Below are positions 46,902-59,060 of a DNA stretch of 64,000 nucleotides, piece by piece. Below the pieces are notes generated by a model. That model searched no databases. It saw only the letters and a program-made list of their open reading frames with translations, and had not been told where the DNA came from. Each line of letters opens with the position of its first letter. The first letter of the stretch is position 1. Source of the DNA: Allacma fusca (taxonomy: Eukaryota > Arthropoda > Collembola > Symphypleona > Sminthuridae). The stretch spans positions 47,874,847-47,938,846 of the forward strand of contig OX359248.1 of NCBI GenBank assembly GCA_947179485.1. The letters run 5' to 3'. The translations under genes were made by a program, and so were the position numbers.

Positions 46902-47348
46902 GGAGGGAAAGAGCAACTATTTGTTTACTAATTCTCTACAGCAGAAATTATGTGTATGCAAATATCTTGTGAGTCATACATAATAAGCGTCTTGCTAAAA
47001 GAGACAGCTTCACACCTGATAATGACCCTGTCGACCCATGCCAGACGGAGGGAGACCTCCCCCAAAATCTTCATAGATATCCTCATCCGTGACGAAAGTG
47101 ACGCTGGGATCATCATCGTAGTACTGGCCATCCTCGGCGGACTCAGCCGTCGGCGGGATATCCGTCTCACTATTGAATTTACTGGGAGTGCTCTCAGTGT
47201 TCCCCGTCAGTCCTGACAAAGGCTCAGGAGTGACAACCGAAGCGGTCTGCACCAAAGTTGTAATATTTATGATGAGAAGAACTGAGATGAGGAGGATGGT
47301 TACAAAGAGCGACGGCATGGTTAACAAAGACCAACAACAAGCGTTCAT
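37913..47348 (-). CDS. WFDC1: Secreted WAP four-disulfide-core protein, WFDC1/ps20-like
   Basis: Predicted secreted protein of 281 residues from four exons: 47016-47348, 38978-39179, 38505-38706, 37913-38021 (phases 0, 1, 2 agree). The N-terminus has a strongly hydrophobic segment (about residues 11-30, FVTILLISVLLIIN) fitting a signal peptide. An acidic, Pro/Ser/Thr-rich stretch follows. The WAP domain spans about residues 124-172 and has exactly eight cysteines (126, 142, 147, 153, 161, 162, 166, 170), including CCYNGC. RCPPP before the domain and PP..FDWL after it match vertebrate WFDC1 (RCPPPP, CCYNGC, VLDWL) as I remember it, so I call it a WFDC1 homologue. A C-terminal module with four more cysteines (GGC, then SCTCSHGDVVC) resembles a half VWC domain. 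WAP proteins are often protease inhibitors, but no inhibitory activity can be read from the sequence. The first intron is 7.8 kb; an in-frame ATG lies 30 bp inside the chosen one. Confidence 0.82.
40235..40448. mobile_element. Small inverted-repeat element (MITE-like), unknown family
   Basis: The left arm has GGGGTAAAATGATCCAGATG; the right arm, reversed, has GAGAGGCAAAATGATCTAGATG. The core AAAATGATC recurs inside each arm (about 40281 and, inverted, 40396). A partial relative lies at 32236-32310. There is no coding frame. Target duplication and exact ends could not be fixed. Confidence 0.5.
41396..41450. repeat. (CT)n microsatellite, longest perfect tract in the window
   Basis: About 27 uninterrupted CT units in the first intron of the WFDC1-like gene. 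Overlapping Ser-Leu open frames are artefacts. Confidence 0.95.
46223..46252. repeat. (CTA)n microsatellite
   Basis: Nine to ten CTA/ACT units with one CAA interruption, about 760 bp downstream of the first WFDC1-like exon. Confidence 0.9.
46853..46895. repeat. (GA)n microsatellite beside an exon
   Basis: Twenty-one GA units about 120 bp from the donor of the first WFDC1-like exon. In the transcript it is a pyrimidine (CT) tract near the start of the intron. Confidence 0.93.
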
Positions 47349-50300
47349 GACAAACTTTTTCCTTTTAATTAATAACAATGACAAAGTTGACGAGGGAGAT
47401 CCTCATCTGGAGGGAGAGATAGATAGAGGAGAGAGAGACAGAGAGAGTGCGGGGAAGATCCAACTCTCTATACTTACAACACCCGGTACGTTGAAGATTT
47501 CAAGGGGAAAGGTACGTCCTCCGGAGAAGACGAGACAAGAGGAGAAAACTAAACCAAAGATTTGCGATGAATTTCCAAGTCCCTCAACTCTTCCCTCTGT
47601 CTTTGAGGAACTTTGGGACTAAATGAATTATCACAATTAAACAACTTTTCCTTCCTTGAATTCACAAGAAGAAGAAGAAGACAGAGAGGGAGAGGGGATG
47701 GGGAAAAGTGAGCAGAAAGTTAGGCCAAAGGACTTAAACGTCTTCTAATGGAATCACAAAAAAGTGTTGAATTGGTCCGGACAAGTTGGTCTTTTGTGGA
47801 GATGGGGGGAATATTGCTCCAGAAAATCTTAAGACTTTTAAAGTAAAATAATTTAATATGGGGAGTAGATATATATATCTATGGTAGATATATGTAGTTC
47901 CTTATATTTGTCCTTATATTTGATGTCTCTCTGTACGGCCGTATGGACTTGTTTTTAAATAATACTTTAAGACTGCACTATTATTTTTTCCCGAGTACAA
48001 GTAATATATGTACATGCAGCACTTTCCTACGGTTTCCACTCACAATGACGACGACCCGGCTCTCGTTGACTCTCCACACCATTTTCTTTCCTCATTTTCA
48101 AAATTCTTGTTTGTCGTGGTCCATAATAGGCGCCTCCGTCAACTGCCTTGTCGACTGCCTCACTCAGTCAAACAGACGATGACTACTACAAACTTTCGGA
48201 GGCCGGTTAACCACAGAGTGCATGCAACAGTATTATGTACTCAGCAAGTATGTAGTCTTTCCCTCAGCCCACAAAATACTTGTGAACTGTAGTTACTCAA
48301 ATATACATCTTATGTATATTGAGTTTGCTGAATACACAACTCTCGGGCCTCTCTCTCTCTCTCTCTCTTACTTTGCCCTTCTTTCCTTCTTATATAGTGT
48401 ATTTACCAAACGATCAACTTCATTCTCCACAGCGTTCTTATATACACACTCCTCACTTGACTCGTAAGCTCCTCCGCTCCTCACTCTTGTTTGAAACTTT
48501 TAGCGTCCTTTATGTACGCTACACTTTAAGGAGGAGTATTTTACTACTGCACTGCTTTAATACTAACTGCAAATAAGGAGGAAACCGAACGCTCTGGAAT
48601 TATCCTCTGGCACGGATTAACCCCTGACGAGACATACCAATGGTGTGCTAATGCTCCTTTGAGAGTGGCATGAGAGTCTCAAATCGACTTGTTGTGAGTC
48701 AATTAACTGACAGAATATTAAATGCCAGTTGCACTTGCAACTCCAACAAGAGGGACTAGCCCACATACTATTATCCTATATGTAGATATGTAACTGCCGA
48801 CGTTGCACATCTTTTTTTTTCTTCTTTGTGACTTGAAGGAGTTTGTAGAGGCATTTGTGAGGGCTATTGGATGACGAGAATCCCGCGTGGCTTACATATA
48901 CACTGATTACAAGAGAGGATGAGTGTGTCGTGGAACTACTACAGGACGAGAGATCCTCCTGTACGGCTTCCCTATTTCCTCTCTGAGGAACCTCAAGTCT
49001 GGGATTTGTAGTGTTAAGCTTATTAGGTAATTGAAACCAGCGTGAGCAAGGACATGGGTGATGGAAAATGGCAGGGATTCTTACTACAAATTGGTTGAGG
49101 ATGGAGGCGATCCCGTGGGAGATTAATCAAGGCCAAGACATAGTGAATTTATTTCCTGGCGACAGACTTATCCCGAATCTCTTTTTAAATTAAGTTCATT
49201 TGCGTGTGCTGAACATAGATGTTAAGTTGGGTCGTTGGGAGAGGAGTCGAGTCCTGAGCCAAGTCGGACACTTTTTTCCTTCTGATTAATTTCCAACTGA
49301 TTAGTGTTGAAGTATTTATGTAAGTAGTAGTAGACTGCTGTTGGGAGACGTAGAACCACAGTTCCGAGTGAAGGTTTTAGTTATGAATCTTGTCAGTAAA
49401 TATTAGCTATTAGTCAGAGTGGACTGGCGAGGATGTCTTATCATTCATGGGGATTTATCGCTCTGATTTTGTCATTTGATAAGGTGCATATTTATTAGGA
49501 TATTTTCCTGCTTATTTTTCAAGATTATTTATGCATGTCTCAGTGGAATGCTATTTATTTCCGGATGACTTCACATAGATTGGACTCATTGGTAGTTTGC
49601 ATTTATGTATGTCTTCACAATAGTGTATAAGTTAGGGCAAGGTTGTTCCATATCAAGATATTTGAAACAAATACTGTAAGCGTAAGTTTTTTTTTAGATC
49701 TGCTTTTTCTTAACTTACTGGAATTTTTCAGTTTTGAAGGCTGGAGAGGTTGGGAAGTGTAGGGATTGTAATCTTTGGCTCAAATGTTCTAATGGTATAG
49801 AAATCCTGCAATCATCGTGATTTTTCTGTCAATACGAATCGCTCTCTTTTGTCACGCCTCGGATCCTTCTAAATATTTTTGAACGCGGACGAAATTACTA
49901 AATAGAAAAGGAACATAACACAGAGGCGTGTTGGATTTTTATTGGCTAAAATTAAGGGAACGATTTTACGAGTACACAGATGTATTTGTCACGTTTGTAT
50001 GCATATCTGTCGTTTACGAAGCGGCGTTGTTCTCAGATATTTTCCTTGGATAGGAGATACATAGAAGCACAGTCATTATTGGCAGTGTTACAAAAAAACG
50101 AATGAGCTTACTGTAGGCTCTCAAATTCACGAGCATAACATTTATTGCAAAAATGTTGCATTAATTATTAAGAGGAGATTCTGGTACTTATGGACAGAAA
50201 AGCTTTTGTTATTTTTAATATACAACATAGCTCATTTTATTTGTCCCTTCTACTGTAGTTCACATAAACGAGTTACACCTCCAATGTTTTATTCCCCCCC

Positions 50301-51533
50301 CCCAGTGTGTTACAAATTCTTTTTAAGATTTTCTGAATTTTAGTATAGTGACCTAAGTCAATATTTGAATCACAGGCGCGTAGGAAATTAGCAAAATCCG
50401 AGATTTTTGAAGCATTTCAAAATTTGCATTTTTTTTATTCCTGTGCACAAATCTGCTCCAACTTCTTGCTTCACAGTGTTTCGTAGGCAATTTTATAGGT
50501 TCTCTAATGAGCTGTCGAACAGTTCACGGAGTTGAAAATTGTGAGAAAGGCCAGCAAAAACCTGGAGCAAGGGATTTTTCTTCGGGATCAGAAGTACAGT
50601 AGTCAAGAAAATATGGAGACGGAGAAAACTCTACAAGAGTCAGGGATGTGATGCCAGATGCAGGATTGAAATGTTTGAAAACTCTTTCAGCAACAAACAA
50701 ATTCATAACCTTTCGTTATATCTCTGAATCCCTGACTCCTGTTACCATAATGTTTGTTCAAGATTTATGAAAACAAGCGAGAAAAAATTCCCGTTAAAGC
50801 TTCAGCCAAGCATTTTGACACTTTGTGACCCCAAGTACTGAACTAGGTCCGTGAAATAAATTTTAGAAAATCTTGATAAGAATTTCCTAAAAACAAGGGG
50901 AATCAAATAAAGGATGGATAAATCCCTTTTTGCTAGAGGTGGGGAACGGGGGTAAATAATTTACGCTATTCTATATGTACATATACATTGAAGACACACT
51001 GAAGGCTAAAAATGGGTTGCGGAATAATTTTTGTTTGCATCAATTCGTAAACCAATCGAACATCACGCTCGGCAAAACTCTAATCATACCAAAACGAAAA
51101 GCAATGTACATGCAGTACACTGTGTGTATATCTACAAATCCCAAAATTTGGCATATATAAAGTACATATGTAGATAAATGTAAATTGAGATAATCTCATA
51201 AACAAAAAAAAGGGATGCGATCCAATTAATCAATTTACAGAATCAAAAACAGCTCCCGACGTTGACACTTTAAAATCTACTATTTAGATAATCAGTCTGA
51301 CATTCGAATATTAAGCTATTTTTAATGTTTTGACTTGCTTATAATTCATTGTCAATTTTATTGGCGGTGAATGAAAAGCCAAGGGAGTAGAGCAAAATGT
51401 AAAAATAACCATTACACACCCCAATGAAAGTCTCGGAACAATTTATTATACGTTCCTGTTTTAATCAAATGAACAACACATATGACTTTAAAATTGAGCA
51501 TTCCAGGTGCGATTACAACAAACCAAGTGGAAA
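47349..51533. other. Spacer upstream of the WFDC1-like gene
   Basis: About 4.2 kb with no recognisable gene. The part near 47.35-48.5 kb should include the WFDC1-like 5' flank and holds short GA and CT tracts (about 47430 and 48350). From about 49 kb on, the sequence becomes more AT-rich and loses microsatellites. A 60-codon minus frame at 50524-50706 resembles no family I know. Confidence 0.55.
51442..51447 (-). promoter_or_regulatory. Polyadenylation signal of the GT31 gene
   Basis: AATAAA on the minus strand about 87 nt past the stop of the glycosyltransferase gene. Confidence 0.5.
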
Positions 51534-53064
51534 TCAATCACAAAAAAATTCTTGATTTGTTTTAGCAATCGCATTTTTCGGGGATTTCGAAACATCAAAG
51601 ATGAACCTCAAGCTATTGAATTTCGTTGAGATAAATCTGTTAATATTTACTGCACGTATTCCCAGCTTCCTCGCTAAGATCCCTAAATATAAATCGTCAA
51701 TGGTAACATGTGGTACGAACTGTGCTAAATTATTCATACTGGTTGCTGTGGCCTTTGACATGATCACAATCATCCCTGTCACATACAGTGGTAACGTTTC
51801 TGGAGGGTATTCTTCCAATGAAATGTGATGTGTCTCATTGATTTGTCCTGTTAAAGAAATTAATGAAGGCATCACAATATCACATTTCAAACTGGTTAAA
51901 TAAATGTAAATCACAAATACGAGATTAAAAATGTACAGACTTACTTTGTGGGAAGTAATTATGATGGAGGACATATCCAGCATAAAAATCCTTGCAACCG
52001 TTAATGCATAACTTTGAAAATCCTGCCTTATTCCAATTCGGCAATTGATCTTGAACTTGAGGGTAGCGTTCTGGATCTTCCAGAAATTTTAGCAAATTGA
52101 CCATATTTAATTCCATATCATCATCTAAGGACACTTGGAATTCAAAATCCGGGCAGTGTTTCTGTACCCAACGAAAGCCCATCATGACTTTAACAGTCAA
52201 CTGTCGATATTTGTCTTGGAAATCACCGATAATGAAATCCTTGTGGTAATTAATTTCTTCCTGTAAGTCATCCATTTCCGCAGCATCCAGAGATTCCGGT
52301 CCGGAGGTTTTACTTTTGCTCCCCAACAGAAAAGCATACTTCACCCGGGTACTCAGTTTCGACAAGTATTTTTTGTTTGCCCAGCTAGCTCTCAGTTTTT
52401 TTCTCCTGGAACTATTCTTGAGACTGGTTTTAATGAGTATTATGACGTCATTCCTTTCCCCTGGGTGACATGGGGGTATTGAATCAGGCAGGAAGCCCAC
52501 ATCGAAATCCGAATGCAACGGGGAAATCGATGAGTATTTTTTAAATCTAGCAATGAAAGTATTTAGTTGAGCAATATTATAATATCCTTGTTTTTATTTT
52601 CAAATGAATGTGATTCTAATAATACTTTTATATTTACCCATATCCGGTTTCTTACGTGAGGTTAGCAACTAGTGAGAGAGCTACTTCTCGGGATAGACTG
52701 AAGGGCCAGAACTCAAGTTTTTCATTATTTTGTCGAGCTACGATATCCGTTCCTAGTGTGACAAGTTTACAAGCTATAACAAAGCGTAAGATCATCAAAG
52801 CAAGGAATGTCATTGTCAGAGTATATCCACACAGAATAAAGTTCAGCATTCTTGTCCGATGCCTCGATTTAAAATAGCTTCAAAAACAAGACAAAATAAG
52901 GTTAGATTTAAATTTTTATTATTAGCGTGGACGTCACATATGTACTTATAATTTCGAGCTCATAAGTATCAATTACTTGCTGACTTTTCGTGCACTAACC
53001 GATTCGAATGGAACATCCGTGCTGATTTCTGGCGTGCAGATAGTCCCCTCATGTAAAGACCCAT
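51534..53064 (-). CDS. Beta-1,3-galactosyltransferase / N-acetylglucosaminyltransferase family protein (GT31)
   Basis: Golgi glycosyltransferase adding Gal or GlcNAc in beta-1,3 linkage; donor and acceptor cannot be told from sequence. Four exons, 53000-53064, 52656-52877, 51945-52546 and 51534-51847, join in phase to 400 residues. The first exon is inferred from phase agreement, a good GTTAGT donor and an in-frame TAA before its ATG. It supplies a short basic cytosolic tail. The membrane anchor is at about residues 33-60 (LTMTFLALMILRFVIA), giving type II topology. Family motifs: RRKKLRASW (the R-x-x-I-R-x-T-W region), the metal-binding DDD at about 237-239 (VSLDDDMEL), FYAGYV, EYPPETLPLYVTG, and TIDDLYLGILARKLGI in place of the usual ED-V-Y-x-G. 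Length and motif order are normal and no break is seen. An alternative start at Met32 would remove the cytosolic tail but keep the anchor. Confidence 0.87.
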
Positions 53065-54595
53065 TCCCTTAAATTTTTAAATTAATTTATAACAATCACA
53101 AAACATCATTGCGTCTTGCAGGGACCGGGTCTGGAATTACGTAAAGCCTTGCTCCGGAGAGGAACTGCGGGAAAACCTACAAAAAGGAAGACGTGATCGA
53201 ATAAAGTCTTACATAATTAAATAATATTTGTCATGCAGTACTAGTAATTGATTTTATAATGTAATATATAGATACATATGTATGTACGTAAGCGAAAATG
53301 AGGCAAAGTGAGTCTGAATACAGAAGCAGGAAATTTTTTAAATAATTAATAAATAATAGCTACAAATCTCCGTTTTTAATGAAAATTCTATTCAATTCTT
53401 GGAATCGAAGATTTGAGAAGATGCCTCCGTATCTTCAGATATTGAATGTTTAAACCTTTTTGGGTCTCATCAAGTCAGAGCAGGACAACAAGCCTAAGTT
53501 TAAATTCTGAATTCCAACTTCATGGGGAGCACGCAGAAAAAGTGGTTTGGTAAATCAAGTATTAAATTTCCTATTTTTACAAAAACTGCTTCTTAGATTT
53601 CTCAAAATTTGTTTCATCTCCCTGGCTCAAAAATTCTCGATATAGTGGACAAGAGGAGGCAAAGACAGGATTGTTTGGTAAATATTTAAATTATTTACTC
53701 TTAAGATGGAGACGAGTTCAGGTACACCGCCCTGGTTAGACTATAATAATTATTTCAATATTTCATCAAAATCCAAAAATTTACTCTTCTTATGAATATT
53801 AACGTGCATAATTTCAGCAGACTATTGAGCCCTCACTATTTATTCAGGAATATTAGTATTTTGCGACCTCTAGTGGCTGAACCTGGCCGAGCTGGCACAA
53901 GGTTTAGTTCCTGTTTGGTTATTAGACCTATAAACTATCAGCTCACAAAATTTCATTCCGATCCCGAGTTTACACACCGTCAGGTTTCCTTGTCAGAATG
54001 ACAAAGTCAGCTTTACTGTATCGTCATGTCATAATGACAAATTGTACTTTGAACCTTTATAAAATTGTTTGAAGGAAAATTATACGCACGGATGGGAAGC
54101 AATTATTAATTTAAAGTTTGTATGAGTGTAGGTAACGTAGAAGGAGAAACTGTTGAGAACTTAATCATATTTATTACAAATAATAAAATTACAAATATGC
54201 TTTTTCAGTAAATAATTTTTGAAAAGTTGACTGGAGGATTGTATGGTTTACCTTGTGGAGTCTGTTTCAGCTTCCTCCCATCATCAAGACTGATGGATAA
54301 AGTTTACTAAACTTTGTGATGGGGATGTATGCCTTTTATTCGCTATTGGGAAGTGAAGCTGAGGCTGGAATATACAGATAGGCAAATGTTGATTTTGTTA
54401 TAAATAACACTACTAGCTAATTTTGAAATACCACACCACATGCATGATCGCTCATGAACATAATTACTTTAGCAGCTGCTGAAAGTTAACTATTTAAAAT
54501 ATACTTGTACTGAATGCCAGAAACTTCCAGGAATCTATCAAATGTAGCTTGAACTTTGCAAACTATTAGTGTAACTTTCAAGCCTTCAAGATAGA
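53065..54595. other. Spacer upstream of the GT31 gene
   Basis: AT-rich non-coding DNA of 1.5 kb, probably including the GT31 5' untranslated region and promoter. Near 53990-54040 two short palindromic words (TGTCAGAATGACA and GTCATAATGAC) occur about 35 bp apart. No gene or element was recognised. Confidence 0.5.
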
Positions 54596-55421
54596 TACAG
54601 TCAAACCTGTATATAATGGCCGTTCATATAATGGTTTCCTGTCAATAGTGGTCAAGTTTTGATTCCCGGTCCCACCTCCTATCCTTTATCATAGGGAATT
54701 CCCTCTATATAATGGTTTTCTATATAGTGGTAACCTGCTCATAGTGGTCTAATGACCAATCCCCTTCAGTTAAAAATACAGCTTGGAGTACCTGTATATA
54801 GTGGTCCACCAGTCAGAACGAAGGGATACAACTCGCGCAACCCCAAACCAATGACACAACTGCTTGAATTTAGTTCAATTATGCATTTGAACCACGTTTT
54901 TATTTGCAGCGGTTTTATATTGTATGTATATGTATTAAATGTTAACTCATTGATTCCATTATATTTAAGTACTGTGCTTCTGGCTGGTGAATTGAAGTAT
55001 TTTCAATTAGTTCTTGTTTTAATTTATGTGCTTTTAATCATTTTAAAATAAAAACTACTTGTTTTGTAAGTTTTCGAATAATCTAGTAATGATTATACAG
55101 AAGTTACAGTCCTCACACCTGTCTCAAGACACGGTGTGCTATGAAAGTCACTGCAGCGTTTATCAATAATTACAATATTCATTGCAAAAAATTCAAAGTC
55201 TGAAGCAGAAAAATATCAGCTATTATTTTAAAAAAGTATTAAACTGCTGATTTTCAATAACTCATGCAATTAAAACTTGCAAGGATTCGTGCTGGTATGC
55301 CTGTATATGTATGTGTTTATATAGTAACTTCTGACCACTATATGTTTATACAGTGGTCCCTGTCTATAGTGGTCAAATTTGGGCGTCCCTAGGAAAACCA
55401 TTATATACAGGTTTTACTGTA
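54596..55421. mobile_element. Tigger/pogo-like MITE with near-perfect terminal inverted repeats
   Basis: The left end reads TACAGTCAAACCTGTATATA, and the right end, reversed, reads TACAGTAAAACCTGTATATA. The arms match at 23 of 24 positions. The element is flanked by TA and begins with CAGT, as in pogo/Tigger DNA transposons. Both ends carry sub-repeats of TATAATGG and TAGTGGTC. The 826-bp element has no transposase; the longest frame inside is about 99 codons with no recognisable motif. The well-preserved ends suggest it is younger than the relative at 5006-5519. Confidence 0.8.
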
Positions 55422-56406
55422 TTTGCTTGCGTAAGTAGTATTTGTACTTATTTTATTAGGGAATATATTTTTCTATAATATATTTCTTATTTTCTTGAAA
55501 ATTTCGATGCTTTCTATACACAGCTACGGACTACGGACAAAGTGATATTTAAAGTGTTCTATGTCCAATTTTTTGGACCATAATATCTATGGATACATAA
55601 TTTCCTGTATTTTTCACGTTATCAGGTCAAACACGCACATAGGAATTATGGTATGGTAACACGGGTAATACTTACTCAAAATCATTCCGTCAAATTTTTT
55701 GGTATCGTCAAAGCAGATGAAGCATTGTGTGATATCACTTTCAACTTTCAAACGATTACATTGTACGCATGTACATACATGAATTTTATTACATTGCGTA
55801 CATATATGCTATATTAAAATTGCCCAATAAATTATTGTCATAAACTCATTTCTCTTCAGTTCAGCCACACTTTCCAGTGTTAATAATTAATACGATTTAA
55901 TATCCGTCGTATAGAATGTCGTGGATGAAATACATTGCCCCATTTTAAAATACAGGTGACGATTTACCGCACTCACAAATGTTTTTGGTAATAATACTTC
56001 CTCGTCTATACCTGATTAGGTTCGCAGAGAGATTAAAATTCCACAGTAAAGTTTTTTATGACATTTCCAGGCAATAATGTGCAGGCATTTATGCGGTGGT
56101 AATAAAGGAGGGATATACCTCACTCATTGTCAGTATATACATATGTACATACATATGTACATACATTGTAGTGACAGCTGTATTATTTTTTTTATTATGA
56201 TGCCGAAAAATTGTCGACATCTGAGGAATAAATTAAGCCGGGTGATTAATTTAAACCTCACTGAATATATTTTTAAGGACTGAAGTATATGTGTTTGACT
56301 TTGTAACATAAATACTTAAAAGACATTTAACAAAAATACAGAAGTTGAAATGTAAAAACATTTTTTTCAAATTGTCGTTGCTTCCGAATTAAATCCTTGA
56401 AACTCC
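55422..56406. other. Spacer between the MITE and the gustatory receptor gene
   Basis: AT-rich, about 1 kb. AATAAA on the minus strand at 56191-56196 may serve the receptor gene. A short patch near 56205-56235 resembles the flank near 61735-61765 and so belongs to the receptor duplication. No gene seen. Confidence 0.5.
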
Positions 56407-58007
56407 TCAAGCTTCCGAGTTCTCAAACTGGACTAAAACGATGAGGTTCATTACAAGTGCAGAGAGAATCTGTATAAGTAGAACGAAAATAGATACATTT
56501 GCAAATCCCATTATAAATCGTACAATGACAGGATATTTAAGTACAATTTTAATTATTATGAAACTTACTGATGTCAGCATACTCCTGTTAAAAGTAAAGT
56601 AATTACCCGGGTCAATACTTGGAGGTCGTAGTGTCAACTTGTGCGCCAGTGCGTGAACCTAAATAAATAATTATCATTACATGTGAAGATACTAAAGGTA
56701 TGTATATGCATGTACCAGGGGGTGGGTTTACGGGGCGGTCTACTCTGGCCCGGCCAGGGTAAAAAAATTAACGAATGTCATCAAATTTATAAATTTAAAA
56801 ATACCTTTTTAGTAGTAGATACTGAGAGTCGTTTAAAAGGGAGAAGCCTCAAGACATTTTGAGTTTCTTGTGCTTCAAATTTCATTGACTCTGCTACGCT
56901 GGCTGTGAAATACAAATCAATTGAAAATAATATGATGGGGTAGGTTGACACCACTAATTTGACATACGATTGTTCACGAATCCATAGGAAACTGAAGTAT
57001 GAGAAAATCAAAATTGTCATTATTTCCAGCCACGTATTAATGGCCAAATGCATTCCAAAAACTGTGCTATATTTTTTAATTTGTTCGCAGACATTGTAGT
57101 AGGAATCGATGCAGATGTTAACCATTTCGTTCAAATCCGAAGATGTATTTACTTCACTCTGAGTTAGGATTTTAATCAGTGCTTTCGGATTTTCAGACAA
57201 AGGTACACTTAAGTTGAGCATTTTGCTCATGTCTGGAATATCAATCTCTACAGGAAGCACGCATTCCGAGAGGTGTCTACGTCCACAGTTATTCTTAGCT
57301 GAACCAAAATCGGATTGACTGTTAAATTCCTTTGCGATTTGATTCAACTTGTGCCGAATTTTACGGAAGCAAATTCCGTATAATTGGGGGAAGTAATTTG
57401 ACCAGCAGGAAAGGCCTACATTGAAATATATACGGTAGGTCCAGTACAGAAACACAAACATAAATCCCACGTTGTTCGCGGTTACACCGAACTTTGAGCC
57501 TAGCAAATTGTGGCTTAAAAATAAAACGATGATAGCACACAATGTCTTTGCCATTCGTCGCCTTAACTTCTTCAGATCAGCGTCCTCTGTGAAAATATCC
57601 AAGCACTGAATCATAGAAAAATTCGTCAACATTGAAACATTGCTCTGCCAAAACTCCAGGAATTTTTTCCCATTACTTAAAATCCGAATTGTAAGGATTA
57701 CGGAAATAAAAGTAAAAGAATACGATATAAGGGTCTGAGCAAAATGCTCAGTGGTTCCTACAAACTGCAATTTTTTCCTAATTTGAGAGACTACGATGGA
57801 ATACATGTAAATCCAAAACATTGCACCAATACTCAGTGTGACGGTTGAAAACGTTGCGGCACTAAAAGGCCTCCAAATTAATTTGTCATTTGAAACCGTA
57901 TACGGAAAGTACCCAACGATCCTGCTTGCTAAAATCCCCCATTTCCCAATGTGCAACAGCTTTCTTTCGATTTCTTCAAATCTCTTATCAAATGATTTGG
58001 ACGTCAT
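56407..58007 (-). CDS. Gustatory receptor (7tm_7 family), copy A
   Basis: Seven-helix chemoreceptor of the insect gustatory receptor family, a ligand-gated channel in sensory neuron membranes; its ligand is unknown. Three coding exons, 56805-58007, 56569-56658 and 56407-56469, joined in phase 0, give 451 residues, a normal length. The diagnostic C-terminus forms only after splicing: FTFNRSMLTS joins ILSALVMNLIVLVQF, matching the family's TY-x5-QF-type ending (here N-x5-QF). Several hydrophobic segments are visible in the first exon. The start at MTSKSFDKRF is the ATG shared with copy B; the frame stays open upstream to a TTTAG acceptor at 58038, so a longer N-terminus is possible. All splice sites are canonical, including the GT at 56803-56804 that copy B lacks. 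The tandem paralogue lies 3.8 kb upstream on the same strand. Confidence 0.85.
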
Positions 58008-58037
58008 TTTTAAAAATACTTCCTTAAATTTTAGGTC

Positions 58038-58291
58038 CTAAATGGGCCAATGTAAGTTTTAGAGAAAAGCTCTTATTGAAAGAATAACTTGCAGTTTCAA
58101 TTGACAATCTATATCTAATTATTTGTTCAAGGCGTTTTCATTTTTACACAAAAATTAATTATCTGTCTTTCACATGCCGTTCACACAGAAACATTAAGTG
58201 ATTCATTATGCACATCAAATTTTTATACATATAAATACGAACAGCCTGTCTACGTCTTTCATTCCTTTGTTGTGCTAATTACTATAATTAC
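58038..58291 (-). other. Putative leader intron of gustatory receptor copy A
   Basis: A donor (CCAG/GTAATTATAG) at 58291 and an acceptor (CCATTTAG/GACC) at 58038 are conserved at matching places upstream of copy B (63601-63895). The upstream exon differs by 7 bp between the copies and the ATG seen here is AAG in B, so it is more likely untranslated than coding. Confidence 0.5.
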
Positions 58292-58959
58292 CTGGAATAT
58301 ATTCCAAAAGGTTCTGGCAGCTGACAATATGGGATAATACATTCTGGACAGGTATTTTGGGGCTTAAAATTCTTTTAGAAGCTGGAATTCGCCTACAAGA
58401 AAAACGTAACTTGCTTTAAAAAAATTCCAGCCATGTGTACATATAATTTACGAATTATTATCAAATCATTAAAATATTCCTTAATTTTTTATCCTGCAAT
58501 CGTGTCTGAGTTCTGACCTTTTTTCGTTGGGCGGAAATTATGTGATACAATAAGGAGTGACGATGATAAGACCTCGAATGTGTAACCGTACATAAATTAT
58601 TACATACTTCCATAAAACTTGACAACATTTGCTTTTAAAACCAACGTGAATTTATTTAATAGTGCAGGAAACATAATCATGTGCGGGTAAATGTATATTT
58701 TACACAAATGTATATATTTTTTATTTCTTTTAGATCATGTGTACTCATAAAAATACGTTTAGCTCCAACCAGAACATGAAACTTCTTTTGTATATCCTAA
58801 AATACACACATTGATTCTCAATAATCTTGGCATGAGTTTCATGCAGGTCTGTAAACATGTTAATCAATTTGAGTGGAATGAATACTCAAATTTAATAACA
58901 TGAGGTCTTTTGGATGTGGTTCAAGACAACAACGATTTGATAAATAGTCTTAGAAAATT

Positions 58960-59060
58960 AGAATAGGGCTTAGAATAACTTTAGCAGCTGGAATTCGATA
59001 ATATAAAAACAAATCTTGCTTTAAAAATTTTAAACACATTTATGTACATAGTTCATGAAT
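58960..59060 (-). repeat. Degenerate extra copy of the receptor upstream flank
   Basis: GCAGCTGGAATTCG followed by CTTGCTTTAAAAA and a TGTACATA..TTCA/CGAATT block has the same order as 58375-58460, the flank of copy A. It may mark a lost third receptor or a small local duplication. Confidence 0.5.

Larger units (their letters stand above)
39180..47015 (-). other. Large first intron of the WFDC1-like gene
   Basis: About 7.8 kb without a further recognisable exon. It contains a small inverted-repeat element (40235-40448), a long CT tract (41396-41450), a CTA tract (46223-46252), a GA tract (46853-46895) and many TACAT/ATGTA words. No other gene was identified on either strand. Confidence 0.6.

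Noticed and set aside
50524-50706. 60-codon minus frame beginning MNLFVAERVF as a gene
   Set aside because: It has no recognisable motif, and the opposite strand is equally open. Nothing nearby extends it by splicing that I can see. Kept only as a note.
53884-53895. TGGCCGAGCTGG fits a Pol III A box, with GGTTTAGTTCC resembling a B box (tRNA or SINE)
   Set aside because: The two words are only 5 bp apart, far too close for a tRNA or tRNA-derived SINE, and the B box has three mismatches. No cloverleaf can be drawn.
56407-56637. A continuous 76-codon minus frame through the receptor C-terminus
   Set aside because: It reads through an intron (GTAAGT at 56567-56568, CAG at 56470-56472). Splicing gives the proper family ending, and read-through does not.
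58230-58237. TATAAATA upstream of receptor copy A (and at 63834-63841 upstream of copy B) as a TATA box
   Set aside because: The motif reads in this form on the plus strand, while both receptors are on the minus strand, so it faces the wrong way. Its conservation is explained by the duplication.
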